Numbered from the stretch's first letter, positions 44,998 through 52,462 are shown. The stretch: DNA of 64,000 bases from JAIPAN01 sp040403555 (GCA_040403555.1 JBBAKN010000002.1:372001-436000), one strand, 5' to 3'. The notes: generated from the sequence alone by a model not told the origin. Program-made: numbers and translations.

Positions 44998-47031
44998 ATG
45001 CTTAAAAGACTAAAAACATTTTTAGAAAAACGGTCGGTGCGCAAACTAGTGCGTTTAAGTACGTGGGTAATTGGCGGACTTTTCGCGGTGCTATTGGTGC
45101 TCAGTATAGTGGCTTTTGCTTACCGCGATTCCATTTTAAGAATGGGGGTGAAAAAAGCAATTGCTAAGGCTAAAGAAAGCTATCAAATTGATCTTCAAAT
45201 TAAAAATGCGCATTTCTCGGGCTTCAAAACGGTGGCTTTCGACGAAATTACAGCCGTTCCAGAGCATCGCGATAGCTTGGTAGCCCTACATCAATTGCAA
45301 CTAAGTGTTCAACTTTTGCCGCTCTTATTTGGGAACATAAAACTGGATAAATTAACCCTAGATCGAGGATTTGTACACTTGGTTAAACGAGATAGTTTAC
45401 GCAATTACGATTTTTTGTTTAAAAAGAAAAAAGATGATAAGTCCAGCCAAGGGCTTCAATTGGGTAGTTTGGCCAATCGCTTGCTCAATAGTGTGTTTTA
45501 TAAGATACCTGAAGATTTAGCGGTAAATAAACTAGAATTGGCCTGGATAGAAGATAGCTCAAAGGTGGTATTTGACGTTAAAAACACCCAAATTATTTCT
45601 GGAGAAGTAAATGCCTCCATCGATGTAAATCAAAAAGAATCTATTTGGCACATCAAAGGATCGGTAGATCCGGGCGATAGGCAATTGGATTTAACCCTAT
45701 TTGCCGATGGTAAAAAATTGGCCCTGCCTTATCTAGAAAAACGATTTGGACTGAAATTAGATGTAGATACGCTACACACCCAAATTGATGATGTGAGTTA
45801 TTTCGCCGGAAAATTGAGTATTTCGGGCAGTTGGGGAGTAAAAAATCTACGGGTAAATCATCCTAAAATAGCCGGCAACGACGTGGTGGTAACCGATGGT
45901 GAATTACATGCCGATATGGCTATTTGCGCAAATTATGTAGAATTGGCCGAATCATCGGTGATAAAATTGGGCAAAATTCAGCTAAACCCCCACCTACGAT
46001 TTACGCTTAAGCCCAACAAAATTTATGAACTAGACCTGCATACCGAAGAGTTGAATGCGCAAGATGTATTTAATTCTTTCCCAAAAGGCTTGTTCGAATC
46101 TTTAGAGGGAATTCGTGTACAGGGTAATTTGCAATACGATTTACACTTTCTGCTCGACGAAGGCAAACCCGATGCCGTAGAGTTTCATTCGCAGCTCAAC
46201 AAAAGCAATTTCAAAATTTTGGGATACGGAAAAACTAATTTGTCTAAAATTAACAGCAATTTTATTTACACGCCATATGAATATGGCAAACCTATGCGCA
46301 ACATTTTAATAGGTGTCGATAATCCCTATTTTACGCCCTTGGATAAAATCTCTCCCTATTTAAAAAATGCGTTGCTGACAGCCGAAGATCCTTCGTTTTT
46401 TGGACATGGTGGCTTTGTGGAAGAGGCTGTTAGAAAATCAATTGCAACCAATTTTAAACGGAGGGCCTTTAAGCGTGGTGCCAGCACCATTTCTATGCAA
46501 TTGGTAAAAAATGTGTACCTCAATAGGCAAAAAACCCTGGCCCGTAAACTAGAGGAAATGCTCATAGTGTGGCTCATAGAAAATAATCGACTATCGAGCA
46601 AAAGCAGAATGCTGGAGGTGTATTTAAATATTATTGAGTGGGGAAATAATGTGTATGGCATTGGCGAAGCCAGCCGCTATTATTTTGAGAAAACACCTGC
46701 AGAACTCAATTTGGGCGAAAGTATTTACTTGGCTAGTATTGTGCCTAGGCCAAAATCATCCTTATACTTTTTCGAATACCAAGGCAATTTACGTTCGAGC
46801 ATGGTGGGCTATTTTAATACCATTGGCGGCCTAATGGCTAAGCGTGGGTTTACCCCAGCCGACAGCACTGGCTATGGTTTTTATGGAGTTCGCTTAAAAG
46901 AGAGTTTGCGCTCGTTATTAGCACGACCAGACTCTTTAAGCAGCGATAGTTTATTTAACGCCGAAGAGGGTGGCTGGTTTGAACAAGATTTGCCAAAAGG
47001 TAAAGCCGATAGTTTGCTAATTAAAAAATAA
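44998..47031 (+). CDS. GT51 peptidoglycan glycosyltransferase with AsmA-like N-terminal region
   Basis: This is a 677-residue membrane-anchored protein starting at 44998. One transmembrane helix (about residues 24-46) is followed by a long extracytoplasmic region (about 50-430: QLLPLLFGNIKLDKLTLDRGFVHL, VNKLELAWIED) with AsmA/DUF748-like beta segments. The C-terminal GT51 domain (about 440-610) has LLTAEDPSFFGHGGF with the catalytic Glu, GASTISMQLVKNVYLNRQKT and YLNIIEWGNNVYGI. There is no transpeptidase domain, so it polymerises glycan strands only. The AsmA-like label for the middle is by pattern and less certain. Confidence 0.85.
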   Translation: MLKRLKTFLEKRSVRKLVRLSTWVIGGLFAVLLVLSIVAFAYRDSILRMGVKKAIAKAKESYQIDLQIKNAHFSGFKTVAFDEITAVPEHRDSLVALHQLQLSVQLLPLLFGNIKLDKLTLDRGFVHLVKRDSLRNYDFLFKKKKDDKSSQGLQLGSLANRLLNSVFYKIPEDLAVNKLELAWIEDSSKVVFDVKNTQIISGEVNASIDVNQKESIWHIKGSVDPGDRQLDLTLFADGKKLALPYLEKRFGLKLDVDTLHTQIDDVSYFAGKLSISGSWGVKNLRVNHPKIAGNDVVVTDGELHADMAICANYVELAESSVIKLGKIQLNPHLRFTLKPNKIYELDLHTEELNAQDVFNSFPKGLFESLEGIRVQGNLQYDLHFLLDEGKPDAVEFHSQLNKSNFKILGYGKTNLSKINSNFIYTPYEYGKPMRNILIGVDNPYFTPLDKISPYLKNALLTAEDPSFFGHGGFVEEAVRKSIATNFKRRAFKRGASTISMQLVKNVYLNRQKTLARKLEEMLIVWLIENNRLSSKSRMLEVYLNIIEWGNNVYGIGEASRYYFEKTPAELNLGESIYLASIVPRPKSSLYFFEYQGNLRSSMVGYFNTIGGLMAKRGFTPADSTGYGFYGVRLKESLRSLLARPDSLSSDSLFNAEEGGWFEQDLPKGKADSLLIKK

Positions 47032-47034
47032 AGA

Positions 47035-47574
47035 ATGCACATAGCCGTTGGAGATAAATTTTTTGAACCCTTATTGTCTAGGGAAACGATTGAAAGCCGG
47101 GTGCTTGAATTAGCCGCTCAACTACGTGCCGATTACGAAGGAAAAACGCCCGTTTTTGTGGGTGTGCTTAGTGGTAGTTTTTTGTTTTTAGCCGACCTCA
47201 TCAAATCGGTAATCATCCCTTGCGAAACGCAATTTGTTAAAGTTAACTCCTATTCCGGTGATCATTCTTCTGGTAAAATTACCGAGAGCTTGGCTTTTTC
47301 GGAAGAACTTAAAGGAAGGCACATTATTATTGTAGAAGATATTGTAGATAGCGGCCACACCATGCATTATCTACTCCAAAAGCTTATCCCTATAGCACCG
47401 GCTTCGGTAGCAGTGTGCAGTTTATTACTAAAACCCAATGCCCTACAATACACCTTTCCGGAACTTCGCTATGTAGGTTTTGAACTATCCAACGACTTTG
47501 TGGTAGGCTATGGTTTAGATTACAATGGCCTGGGTAGAAATCTGCCAGAAATTTATAAAGTAGTGGCTAATTAG
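47035..47574 (+). CDS. hpt: Hypoxanthine phosphoribosyltransferase
   Basis: This 179-residue purine salvage enzyme has GVLSGSFLFLADL, the PRPP-binding loop IIIVEDIVDSGHTMHYL, and the C-terminal base-binding FVGYGLDYNGLGRNLPEIY region. It converts hypoxanthine or guanine with PRPP to IMP or GMP. It starts 3 bp after the transglycosylase stop and precedes psd by 23 bp. Confidence 0.95.
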   Translation: MHIAVGDKFFEPLLSRETIESRVLELAAQLRADYEGKTPVFVGVLSGSFLFLADLIKSVIIPCETQFVKVNSYSGDHSSGKITESLAFSEELKGRHIIIVEDIVDSGHTMHYLLQKLIPIAPASVAVCSLLLKPNALQYTFPELRYVGFELSNDFVVGYGLDYNGLGRNLPEIYKVVAN

Positions 47575-47597
47575 GATTTTTTTAGCATTTTTGAGGC

Positions 47598-48482
47598 ATG
47601 TTTACAAAAATGACCCTTCACCGCGAAGGCACCACCACCATTGCGCTAACCATCTTGTTTATTTTTATTTTAAACACCTTGGTCCAGTTTTTTTTAGCCG
47701 ATTACACCCTCATTCGTTGGTTTATATACCTGCTATCTGCGGGTTTAATGTATATTGTTTTACAATTTTTTAGAAATCCTAAAATTACTACCACCCACGG
47801 CGAAAATTTAATTATTTGTCCGGCAGATGGGAAAGTAGTAGTGATTGAAGAAACCACCGAGGGTGAATACTTTAAAGACAAATGTTTGCAAGTATCGGTA
47901 TTTATGTCTCCGTTTAACGTGCATATTAACCGCAACCCCATTGCTGGTGTGGTAAGCTATTTTAAATACCATCCGGGTAAATATTTGGTGGCTTGGGATC
48001 CCAAATCATCTACCGAAAACGAACGAACCACCGTAGTAGTTAAACACAAAAGTGGTATAGAAATCTTATACCGCCAGATTGCCGGAGCCTTGGCCCGTAG
48101 AATTGTATGGTATGTTAAGGAAACCGATTCGGTAAAACAGGCAGAAGAATTTGGCTTCATCAAATTTGGTTCTCGGGTAGATGTTTTCTTACCTTTGGAT
48201 AGCAAGGTGAATGTGCAATTGGGAGATATTGTTAAGGGTGGAATCACCGTTATAGGAGAATTAAACAATAAAAAAAAATCTATTATGAAAAAAGTAATTG
48301 CTGTACTTGCATTAGCCGCCTTTATGGGTGCTGCTGTTGCACAAACTAGTCAACCAAAACCGGCAGCTAAAAAAGAAGATTGCTGCAAGAAAAAAGATGG
48401 TAAAATGGAATGCAAAAAAGATTGCAAAATGGCTTGTTGTGCTAAAAAAACCGAAACGACTAAAAAATCAGACGGAAAATAA
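47598..48482 (+). CDS. psd: Phosphatidylserine decarboxylase fused in frame to a Cys-rich exported peptide
   Basis: Residues 1-225 are a complete short-type (archaeal-like) phosphatidylserine decarboxylase, which makes phosphatidylethanolamine. Two membrane segments (about 14-56) come first, then LIICPADGKVVVIEE, FMSPFNVHINR and the pyruvoyl-forming cleavage site GS at 191-192 in KFGSRVD. The frame then continues through an A9 tract (48270-48278) into MKKVIAVLALAAFMGAAVAQ, a textbook signal peptide, and a Lys/Cys-rich tail. With eight A residues the enzyme would stop at a TGA overlapping that second ATG. The fusion is therefore probably recent, slippage-dependent or a base-calling artefact. 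Confidence 0.85.
   Translation: MFTKMTLHREGTTTIALTILFIFILNTLVQFFLADYTLIRWFIYLLSAGLMYIVLQFFRNPKITTTHGENLIICPADGKVVVIEETTEGEYFKDKCLQVSVFMSPFNVHINRNPIAGVVSYFKYHPGKYLVAWDPKSSTENERTTVVVKHKSGIEILYRQIAGALARRIVWYVKETDSVKQAEEFGFIKFGSRVDVFLPLDSKVNVQLGDIVKGGITVIGELNNKKKSIMKKVIAVLALAAFMGAAVAQTSQPKPAAKKEDCCKKKDGKMECKKDCKMACCAKKTETTKKSDGK
48285..48482 (+). CDS. Small Cys/Lys-rich exported peptide (nested at the psd 3' end)
   Basis: The internal ATG at 48285 would give a 65-residue protein. A signal peptide (MKKVIAVLALAAFMGAAVAQ) is followed by a mature part rich in Lys and with seven cysteines (EDCCKKKDG, MECKKDCKMACC). It has its own A-rich leader, as is usual for strong Bacteroidota starts. It may bind metal or be disulfide-rich; nothing identifies a function. 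It is in frame with psd here, so it is reported both as a domain of the fusion and as a separate start. Confidence 0.6.
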   Translation: MKKVIAVLALAAFMGAAVAQTSQPKPAAKKEDCCKKKDGKMECKKDCKMACCAKKTETTKKSDGK

Positions 48483-48496
48483 GTAGCCCTGCCTTT

Positions 48497-48532
48497 ACAA
48501 AAAAGCCTTCGAAATTTCGGGGGCTTTTTTTA
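48497..48532. terminator. Bidirectional terminator between psd and the dehydrogenase gene
   Basis: AGCCTTCGAAA pairs with TTTCGGGGGCT (with G-T pairs), flanked by A and T runs. It serves psd on the plus strand and the amino acid dehydrogenase gene on the minus strand. Confidence 0.7.
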
Positions 48533-49756
48533 TACCAATTGTTTTAGCGCTGTTTCAAAAGCCGTTTGCGATAGCTTTGTTTTAGCCGAATGGTGCTTGT
48601 GTGTATTCTCTAAAGCTTTGCGTATTACATCAGAGGCATCGTTAAAAATGGCTGCATCGCTCATCTCTACATCTTTTTGCATTAAGTAGGCAAATACACG
48701 GGCCATTCCGCAGTTCGAAATAAAGTCGGGAATTACCGCTACATGTTCATCGGCATACTCCATAATGGGACCAAAGAAAATCTCCGAATCGGCAAAAGGC
48801 ACATTGGCACCACAGGCTATTACTTCTAAACCGGCTTTAATAAGTTGTTCTATTTGCACTTTGGTAACCAAACGAGAAGCGGCAGCCGGAACAAAAATTT
48901 CTGCCTGGGTAGCCCAAATTTGCTCGTTAATTTGTTCAAACGGAATCAAGGTATTGGCCACCAAAGTATTCCCTTCGCGGTTTAAGAATAAGGTTCTAAT
49001 TTCTTCGAGCGTATAACCCTCGGTATGTATCAAACCACCTAAACGATCAATAATACCTACGATTTTTACACCTTGTTGTGCCAAGTAAAAGGCAGCAGCA
49101 GCGCCCACATTACCCCAGCCCTGAATAATAGCTCGTTTTTGGCTAATATCACCGCCGTAGAGGCTATAAAAATGGCGGATAGACTCTGATACTCCATAAC
49201 CAGTAATCATATCTGCTACCACGTATTTACGCTTCACATCGGGGGAAAAATTGGTGTCTTCTAATACCTTAGAAACACCGTAACGCAATTGACCAATTTG
49301 ATGAATGCGGTCGTTCTCTTTGGCCTTATAGTGCCCATTAATAATTCCTTCTTGTGGATGCCATAAGCCATAATTCTCGGTTATTGGAATTACCTCGTGA
49401 ATCTCATCTACATTCAAATCGCCCCCGGTACCATAGTAATTTTTTAGTAAGGGGATAACCGCTTTATACCATCGTTCAAGCACGCCTTTTTTTCTTGGAT
49501 CGGCCGGATCGAAATTGATACCCGATTTAGCTCCACCAATGGCCGGGCCCGAAACGGTAAACTTTACTTCCATGGTTTTAGCCAACGATTCTACCTCTCG
49601 TTTATCCAAACCCTTGCGCATGCGGGTACCGCCGCCGGCTGCACCACCACGTAGCGAATTAATAACCACCCAGCCTTCGGCTTCCGTTTCAGCGTCTTTC
49701 CACTCAAAAACTATTTCGGGGCGTTTTTCTTCGAATTTTTTTAATAGGTTTTTCAT
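48530..49756 (-). CDS. Glu/Leu/Phe/Val family amino acid dehydrogenase
   Basis: This 408-residue NAD(P)-dependent dehydrogenase starts at 49756 (MKNLLKKFEEK). Motifs are LRGGAAGGGTRMRKG, the catalytic lysine region SGPAIGGAKSGINFDP, DLNVDEI and the Rossmann IIQGWGNVGAAAAFYLAQQG. The C-terminus contains EVIACGANVPF and FISNCGMARV. It interconverts glutamate or a branched/aromatic amino acid and the 2-oxo acid; the sequence does not settle which. It lies downstream of the rplS terminator. Confidence 0.9.
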   Translation of the reverse strand: MKNLLKKFEEKRPEIVFEWKDAETEAEGWVVINSLRGGAAGGGTRMRKGLDKREVESLAKTMEVKFTVSGPAIGGAKSGINFDPADPRKKGVLERWYKAVIPLLKNYYGTGGDLNVDEIHEVIPITENYGLWHPQEGIINGHYKAKENDRIHQIGQLRYGVSKVLEDTNFSPDVKRKYVVADMITGYGVSESIRHFYSLYGGDISQKRAIIQGWGNVGAAAAFYLAQQGVKIVGIIDRLGGLIHTEGYTLEEIRTLFLNREGNTLVANTLIPFEQINEQIWATQAEIFVPAAASRLVTKVQIEQLIKAGLEVIACGANVPFADSEIFFGPIMEYADEHVAVIPDFISNCGMARVFAYLMQKDVEMSDAAIFNDASDVIRKALENTHKHHSAKTKLSQTAFETALKQLV

Positions 49757-49777
49757 ATCGATTTTGTTCAAACAAAA

Positions 49778-49806
49778 AAGCCTCTCCAAAAAAATGAAGA
49801 GGCTCT
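49778..49806 (-). terminator. Intrinsic terminator of rplS
   Basis: AGCCTCT (49779-49785) pairs with AGAGGCT (49798-49804). On the minus strand the hairpin is followed by a six-T run. It lies 18 bp after the rplS stop. Confidence 0.75.
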
Positions 49807-49823
49807 TAATATATAATTTAAAA

Positions 49824-50171
49824 TTATACTCTTTTAGATTTTATACGGGCGGCTTTACCGGTTAAAGCACGTAAGTAGAACAATTTAGCTCTACGCACTT
49901 TACCAAAGTTTACCACGTCTACTTTGTCAATATTTGGCGAATTAATTGGGAAGATACGCTCTACTCCAATTCCGTTAGACATTTTACGAACCGTAAAGGT
50001 TTCGTTTACACCTACACTGTTGCGTTGGATAACTACACCCTGATAGATTTGGATACGTTCTTTATTTCCTTCGCGAATTTTATAATGTACGGCAACAGTA
50101 TCTCCAGCTTTAAAGACTGGAACTTCTTGTTTTACTATAGCCTGTTCTTCTACAAATTTTACTAAATCCAT
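49824..50171 (-). CDS. rplS: 50S ribosomal protein L19
   Basis: This 115-residue ribosomal protein sits at the 30S-50S interface. It has the L19 core FKAGDTVAVHYKIREGNKERIQIYQGVVI, NETFTVRKMSNGIGVERIFPINSP and VRRAKLFYLR. It is normally the last gene of rpsP-rimM-trmD-rplS. Here it is separated from trmD by two small HTH-like genes and about 880 bp, so it probably has its own promoter; a CAATGTTA sequence (minus-strand TAACATTG) at 50219-50226 is a weak candidate. Confidence 0.97.
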   Translation of the reverse strand: MDLVKFVEEQAIVKQEVPVFKAGDTVAVHYKIREGNKERIQIYQGVVIQRNSVGVNETFTVRKMSNGIGVERIFPINSPNIDKVDVVNFGKVRRAKLFYLRALTGKAARIKSKRV

Positions 50172-50273
50172 GATTTTAAGCTTTTAACACAATTTTTAAC
50201 ACGTCAAAAATCGGACTGCAATGTTAGGAAATTATTTTGATTTTTAAAAGAGCTTTTAGAAGTTTTACACATT

Positions 50274-50549
50274 TTATCTCAAAACATTTTTATAGTCCTC
50301 CAGTAATTGGGTTATATGCTTGCAACTAATTCGGGTATTTTGAAGCTCTCCAGCGCTCAAACCAAACATTTTTTCCAATTGAACCACCTTTTGGTAGGGA
50401 ATGTCTTTTCTTTCTCCGGCCTTTATATTGCGGTAGTTTAAAAATGTATTGGGCGAAACACCCAATACCAGGGGGATAACCTTCAGTGCATTCTTATAAT
50501 CTCTCATTGGGAGATTAGACAAGTTTTCATGAATTAAATATTTATACAT
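50274..50549 (-). CDS. Small HTH-like protein, unrecognised
   Basis: This 91-residue protein is not recognised by name. The sequence VIPLVLGVSPNTFLNYRNIKAGERKDIPYQKVVQLEKMFGLSAGEL (residues 25-71, shown in part) has the helix-turn-helix rhythm of XRE-like regulators: GVSPNTFLNYR resembles a recognition helix, and a second helix region follows. It diverges from another small HTH-like gene at 50687 across an AT-rich 137-bp gap. The gap holds a perfect 10-bp palindrome (TAAGGCCTTA, 50603-50612). The pair sits between trmD and rplS. DNA binding is inferred. Confidence 0.6.
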   Translation of the reverse strand: MYKYLIHENLSNLPMRDYKNALKVIPLVLGVSPNTFLNYRNIKAGERKDIPYQKVVQLEKMFGLSAGELQNTRISCKHITQLLEDYKNVLR

Positions 50550-50602
50550 AAGAGAAATTTTTATAGATTTAAAGAAAAATTTGGATATTTTATCAAACTA
50601 TT

Positions 50603-50612
50603 TAAGGCCTTA
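50603..50612. promoter_or_regulatory. Palindrome between divergent HTH-like genes
   Basis: TAAGGCCTTA is a perfect 10-bp palindrome in an otherwise AT-rich divergent promoter region. It is a possible operator for one of the flanking proteins; nothing else supports this. Confidence 0.3.
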
Positions 50613-50686
50613 TAATTCCTTTAGTAATTATTACGAATAAAAATAAGCATTACAATTAATATATTATACTTTATACTAAATTTTTT

Positions 50687-51043
50687 ATGTATTTAAAAGA
50701 AACGGTTACCAAGTTGCTAAAAAACAGAAATAGATCGCTTAGTTGGTTGGCACTAGAAATGGGTAAATCTTTTGATGGGCTTAAGCTAAGTTTGGTAAAA
50801 GGTTCTATCAAATACCTAGATATTATCTTAATGGCGAAGATTTTGGAAACCCATCCCGGAGAATTTTTTGATAGTGAGCATGCGGGTTATTCTCCGGAGG
50901 AATGGAGAAATGCACTGGAAGAAGGTGAAACGCAATATAAAAATATAAAAAACGAGTTAACTGCCTGCCGAGAGCTGAATGAAGCGCTTAAAACACAGGT
51001 AAACGATAAAGAGCGGATAATAACTTTATTGCACCAAAAATAG
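50687..51043 (+). CDS. Small HTH and coiled-coil protein, unrecognised
   Basis: This 118-residue protein is not recognised by name. Residues 1-60 (VTKLLKNRNRSLSWLALEMGKSFDGLKLSL, quoted in part) look like a compact XRE-like HTH, with SLSWLALEMG as the first helix pair. Residues 75-118 form a charged heptad-like coiled coil (EETQYKNIKNEL... LKTQVNDKERIITLL). Such a layout suggests a DNA-binding dimer. It ends 8 bp from the convergent trmD stop and diverges from the 50274-50549 gene. The two proteins share the LxxG..P.EF/EL motif after the HTH and may be distant relatives. Confidence 0.6.
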   Translation: MYLKETVTKLLKNRNRSLSWLALEMGKSFDGLKLSLVKGSIKYLDIILMAKILETHPGEFFDSEHAGYSPEEWRNALEEGETQYKNIKNELTACRELNEALKTQVNDKERIITLLHQK

Positions 51044-51051
51044 GGTTGAAT

Positions 51052-51726
51052 TTATTTTAATAAGTCGGGACGACGAGTTTTTGTGCGCTCTAGGGCTTGT
51101 TCGTGGCGCCACTCATCAATCAATTTCTGATGACCACTTAATAAAATATCGGGCACCTTTTGTCCACGCCATTCGGCTGGTCGGGTATAAACCGGAGCGT
51201 CTAATAAATCATCTTGAAAAGAATCTGAAAGGGCTGATGTTTCATCGTTTAACACTCCGGGGATTAGGCGCACTACAGAATCTACCAAAACTGCGGCGGC
51301 CAGTTCTCCACCAGAAAGCACATAATCTCCAATAGAAATTTCTCGAGTTACATAGGTGTCTCGAATACGCTGATCTATGCCTTTATAATGACCGCAAAGA
51401 ATAATTACGTTTTGATGAGAAATAAAATGATTGGCAATTTGCTGATCCAAACGTTCTCCATCTGGGCTCATAAAAATTACCTCATCGTACGTGCGCTCGG
51501 CCTGTAGGGTTTCTATACATTTGGCAAAGGGCTCAATGGTCATTACCATGCCGCTACCACCTCCGTAAGGATAATCGTCTACACTTTTTTGGCGGTGTTC
51601 ACTATACTCCCGCAAATTGTGCACATGAATTTCAACGAGGCCCTTTTGTTGGGCTCGGTGCAAAATAGAATGAGCAAATGGGCCCTCTAATAGGCCGGGT
51701 AATACGGTAATAATATCGAAACGCAT
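51052..51726 (-). CDS. trmD: tRNA (guanine37-N1)-methyltransferase
   Basis: This 224-residue SPOUT-class enzyme makes m1G37 in tRNAs reading CNN codons and prevents frameshifting. Motifs are MRFDIITVLPGLLEGPF, DDYPYGGGSGMVM, the knotted SAM site VIILCGHYKGIDQR, EISIGDYVLSGGELAA and YTRPAEWRGQKVPDILLSGHQ. The ATG at 51726 is the start; a TTG two codons upstream is not needed. It lies 15 bp after the small XRE gene instead of directly after rimM, so its transcription may depend partly on that gene's promoter. Confidence 0.97.
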   Translation of the reverse strand: MRFDIITVLPGLLEGPFAHSILHRAQQKGLVEIHVHNLREYSEHRQKSVDDYPYGGGSGMVMTIEPFAKCIETLQAERTYDEVIFMSPDGERLDQQIANHFISHQNVIILCGHYKGIDQRIRDTYVTREISIGDYVLSGGELAAAVLVDSVVRLIPGVLNDETSALSDSFQDDLLDAPVYTRPAEWRGQKVPDILLSGHQKLIDEWRHEQALERTKTRRPDLLK

Positions 51727-51741
51727 GTTCAAATTTACAGA

Positions 51742-51942
51742 TTAATCACCGGGTTCTAACTCAAAAATTTCTTCTACGGGTTTCCCAAAATAACGTGCAA
51801 TTTTTAATGCCAATGCTGTTGATGGGATATATTTAGCCAACTCCATGCTGTTAATTGTTTGCCGACTCACCCCAATTGCCTCAGCCAAATCAGCCTGTGT
51901 GCTGTTTTTTATGGCACGTTGTATCTTTAGTGTGTTTTTCAT
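51742..51942 (-). CDS. Small XRE-family HTH regulator
   Basis: This 66-residue Cro/CI-type regulator has a complete HTH at residues 15-37 (STQADLAEAIGVSRQTINSMEL) followed by YIPSTALALKIARYFGKPVEEIF, the classic minimal XRE form. It follows the four-helix membrane protein gene by 7 bp, a pairing often seen in bacteria. A palindromic site overlapping the promoter of that gene (52409-52458) is a plausible autoregulatory operator. It lies between rimM and trmD. Confidence 0.9.
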   Translation of the reverse strand: MKNTLKIQRAIKNSTQADLAEAIGVSRQTINSMELAKYIPSTALALKIARYFGKPVEEIFELEPGD

Positions 51943-51949
51943 GTTTCTC

Positions 51950-52405
51950 TTATGCTTTATTTTCTAAGTTAAATACTACTCTGTACCGAATAATAAATAA
52001 TAACAAAACACTAAACATATTGTAAACCATTACATCTAAAAAAGCTGTCCCGTGAACAAAAATAACCTGAATGGCCAATACCGCATAATTTAAATAAACG
52101 GCAAAATGCAAGGAATCGAGGCGTATTTGAGCAACTCGTTCATCTTCTATCTTTTCTTTAGAAAATGCAATAAATAACAAACTTAAAATCATTCCAAGAG
52201 TTGCTATTTCATCACTCAAATTAATAGTATTGACAGAAAAAATACTTTCAAAGGTGCCGGGTGCCGGGTTTTTTTCAAAAGATATTTCTAAGAAATCAAC
52301 CTGAAAATCGTGGTTCAAAACAGCCAAGCCAAACACTAAAAAAGGAACAAATAATAACCAACCTATGCGGCGATAGCTGTGGGGAAATAAAAATCTAGTT
52401 TTCAT
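51950..52405 (-). CDS. Four-helix membrane protein paired with XRE regulator
   Basis: This 151-residue membrane protein has about four hydrophobic segments (WLLFVPFLVFGLAVL, the IATLGMILSLLFIAF region, LNYAVLAIQVIFVHG, VMVYNMFSVLLLFIIRY). A charged loop (SKEKIEDERVAQIRLDSL) lies between the middle helices. No named family is recognised with confidence. The tight coupling to the XRE gene suggests a membrane partner that senses a signal or controls the regulator. It is preceded by a consensus promoter and operator-like palindrome inside the rimM-trmD interval. Confidence 0.75.
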   Translation of the reverse strand: MKTRFLFPHSYRRIGWLLFVPFLVFGLAVLNHDFQVDFLEISFEKNPAPGTFESIFSVNTINLSDEIATLGMILSLLFIAFSKEKIEDERVAQIRLDSLHFAVYLNYAVLAIQVIFVHGTAFLDVMVYNMFSVLLLFIIRYRVVFNLENKA

Positions 52406-52408
52406 AAT

Positions 52409-52458
52409 TGTAAAGTTTATTTTAACAAATGTAAAACAAACTTTACATATTTTCCAAA
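52409..52458 (-). promoter_or_regulatory. Consensus promoter overlapped by TGTAAA operator-like sites
   Basis: On the minus strand TTTG (52455-52458), 21 nt and TACATTTG (52426-52433) form a full Bacteroidota promoter 21 bp before the membrane protein start. TGTAAA (52430-52435), six bases and TTTACA (52442-52447) make an 18-bp palindrome overlapping the -7 box and spacer. A further half-site, TGTAAAGTTT, lies at 52409-52418, the mirror of AAACTTTACA at 52438-52447. This is the layout of an autorepressed promoter; the repressor would be the XRE protein at 51742-51942. Confidence 0.65.
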
Positions 52459-52462
52459 TTGT

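Noticed and set aside
52409..52447. Inverted repeat after rimM as a transcription terminator
   Set aside because: The arms are AT-rich, widely spaced and lack a T-run. The overlap with a consensus promoter makes an operator the better explanation.
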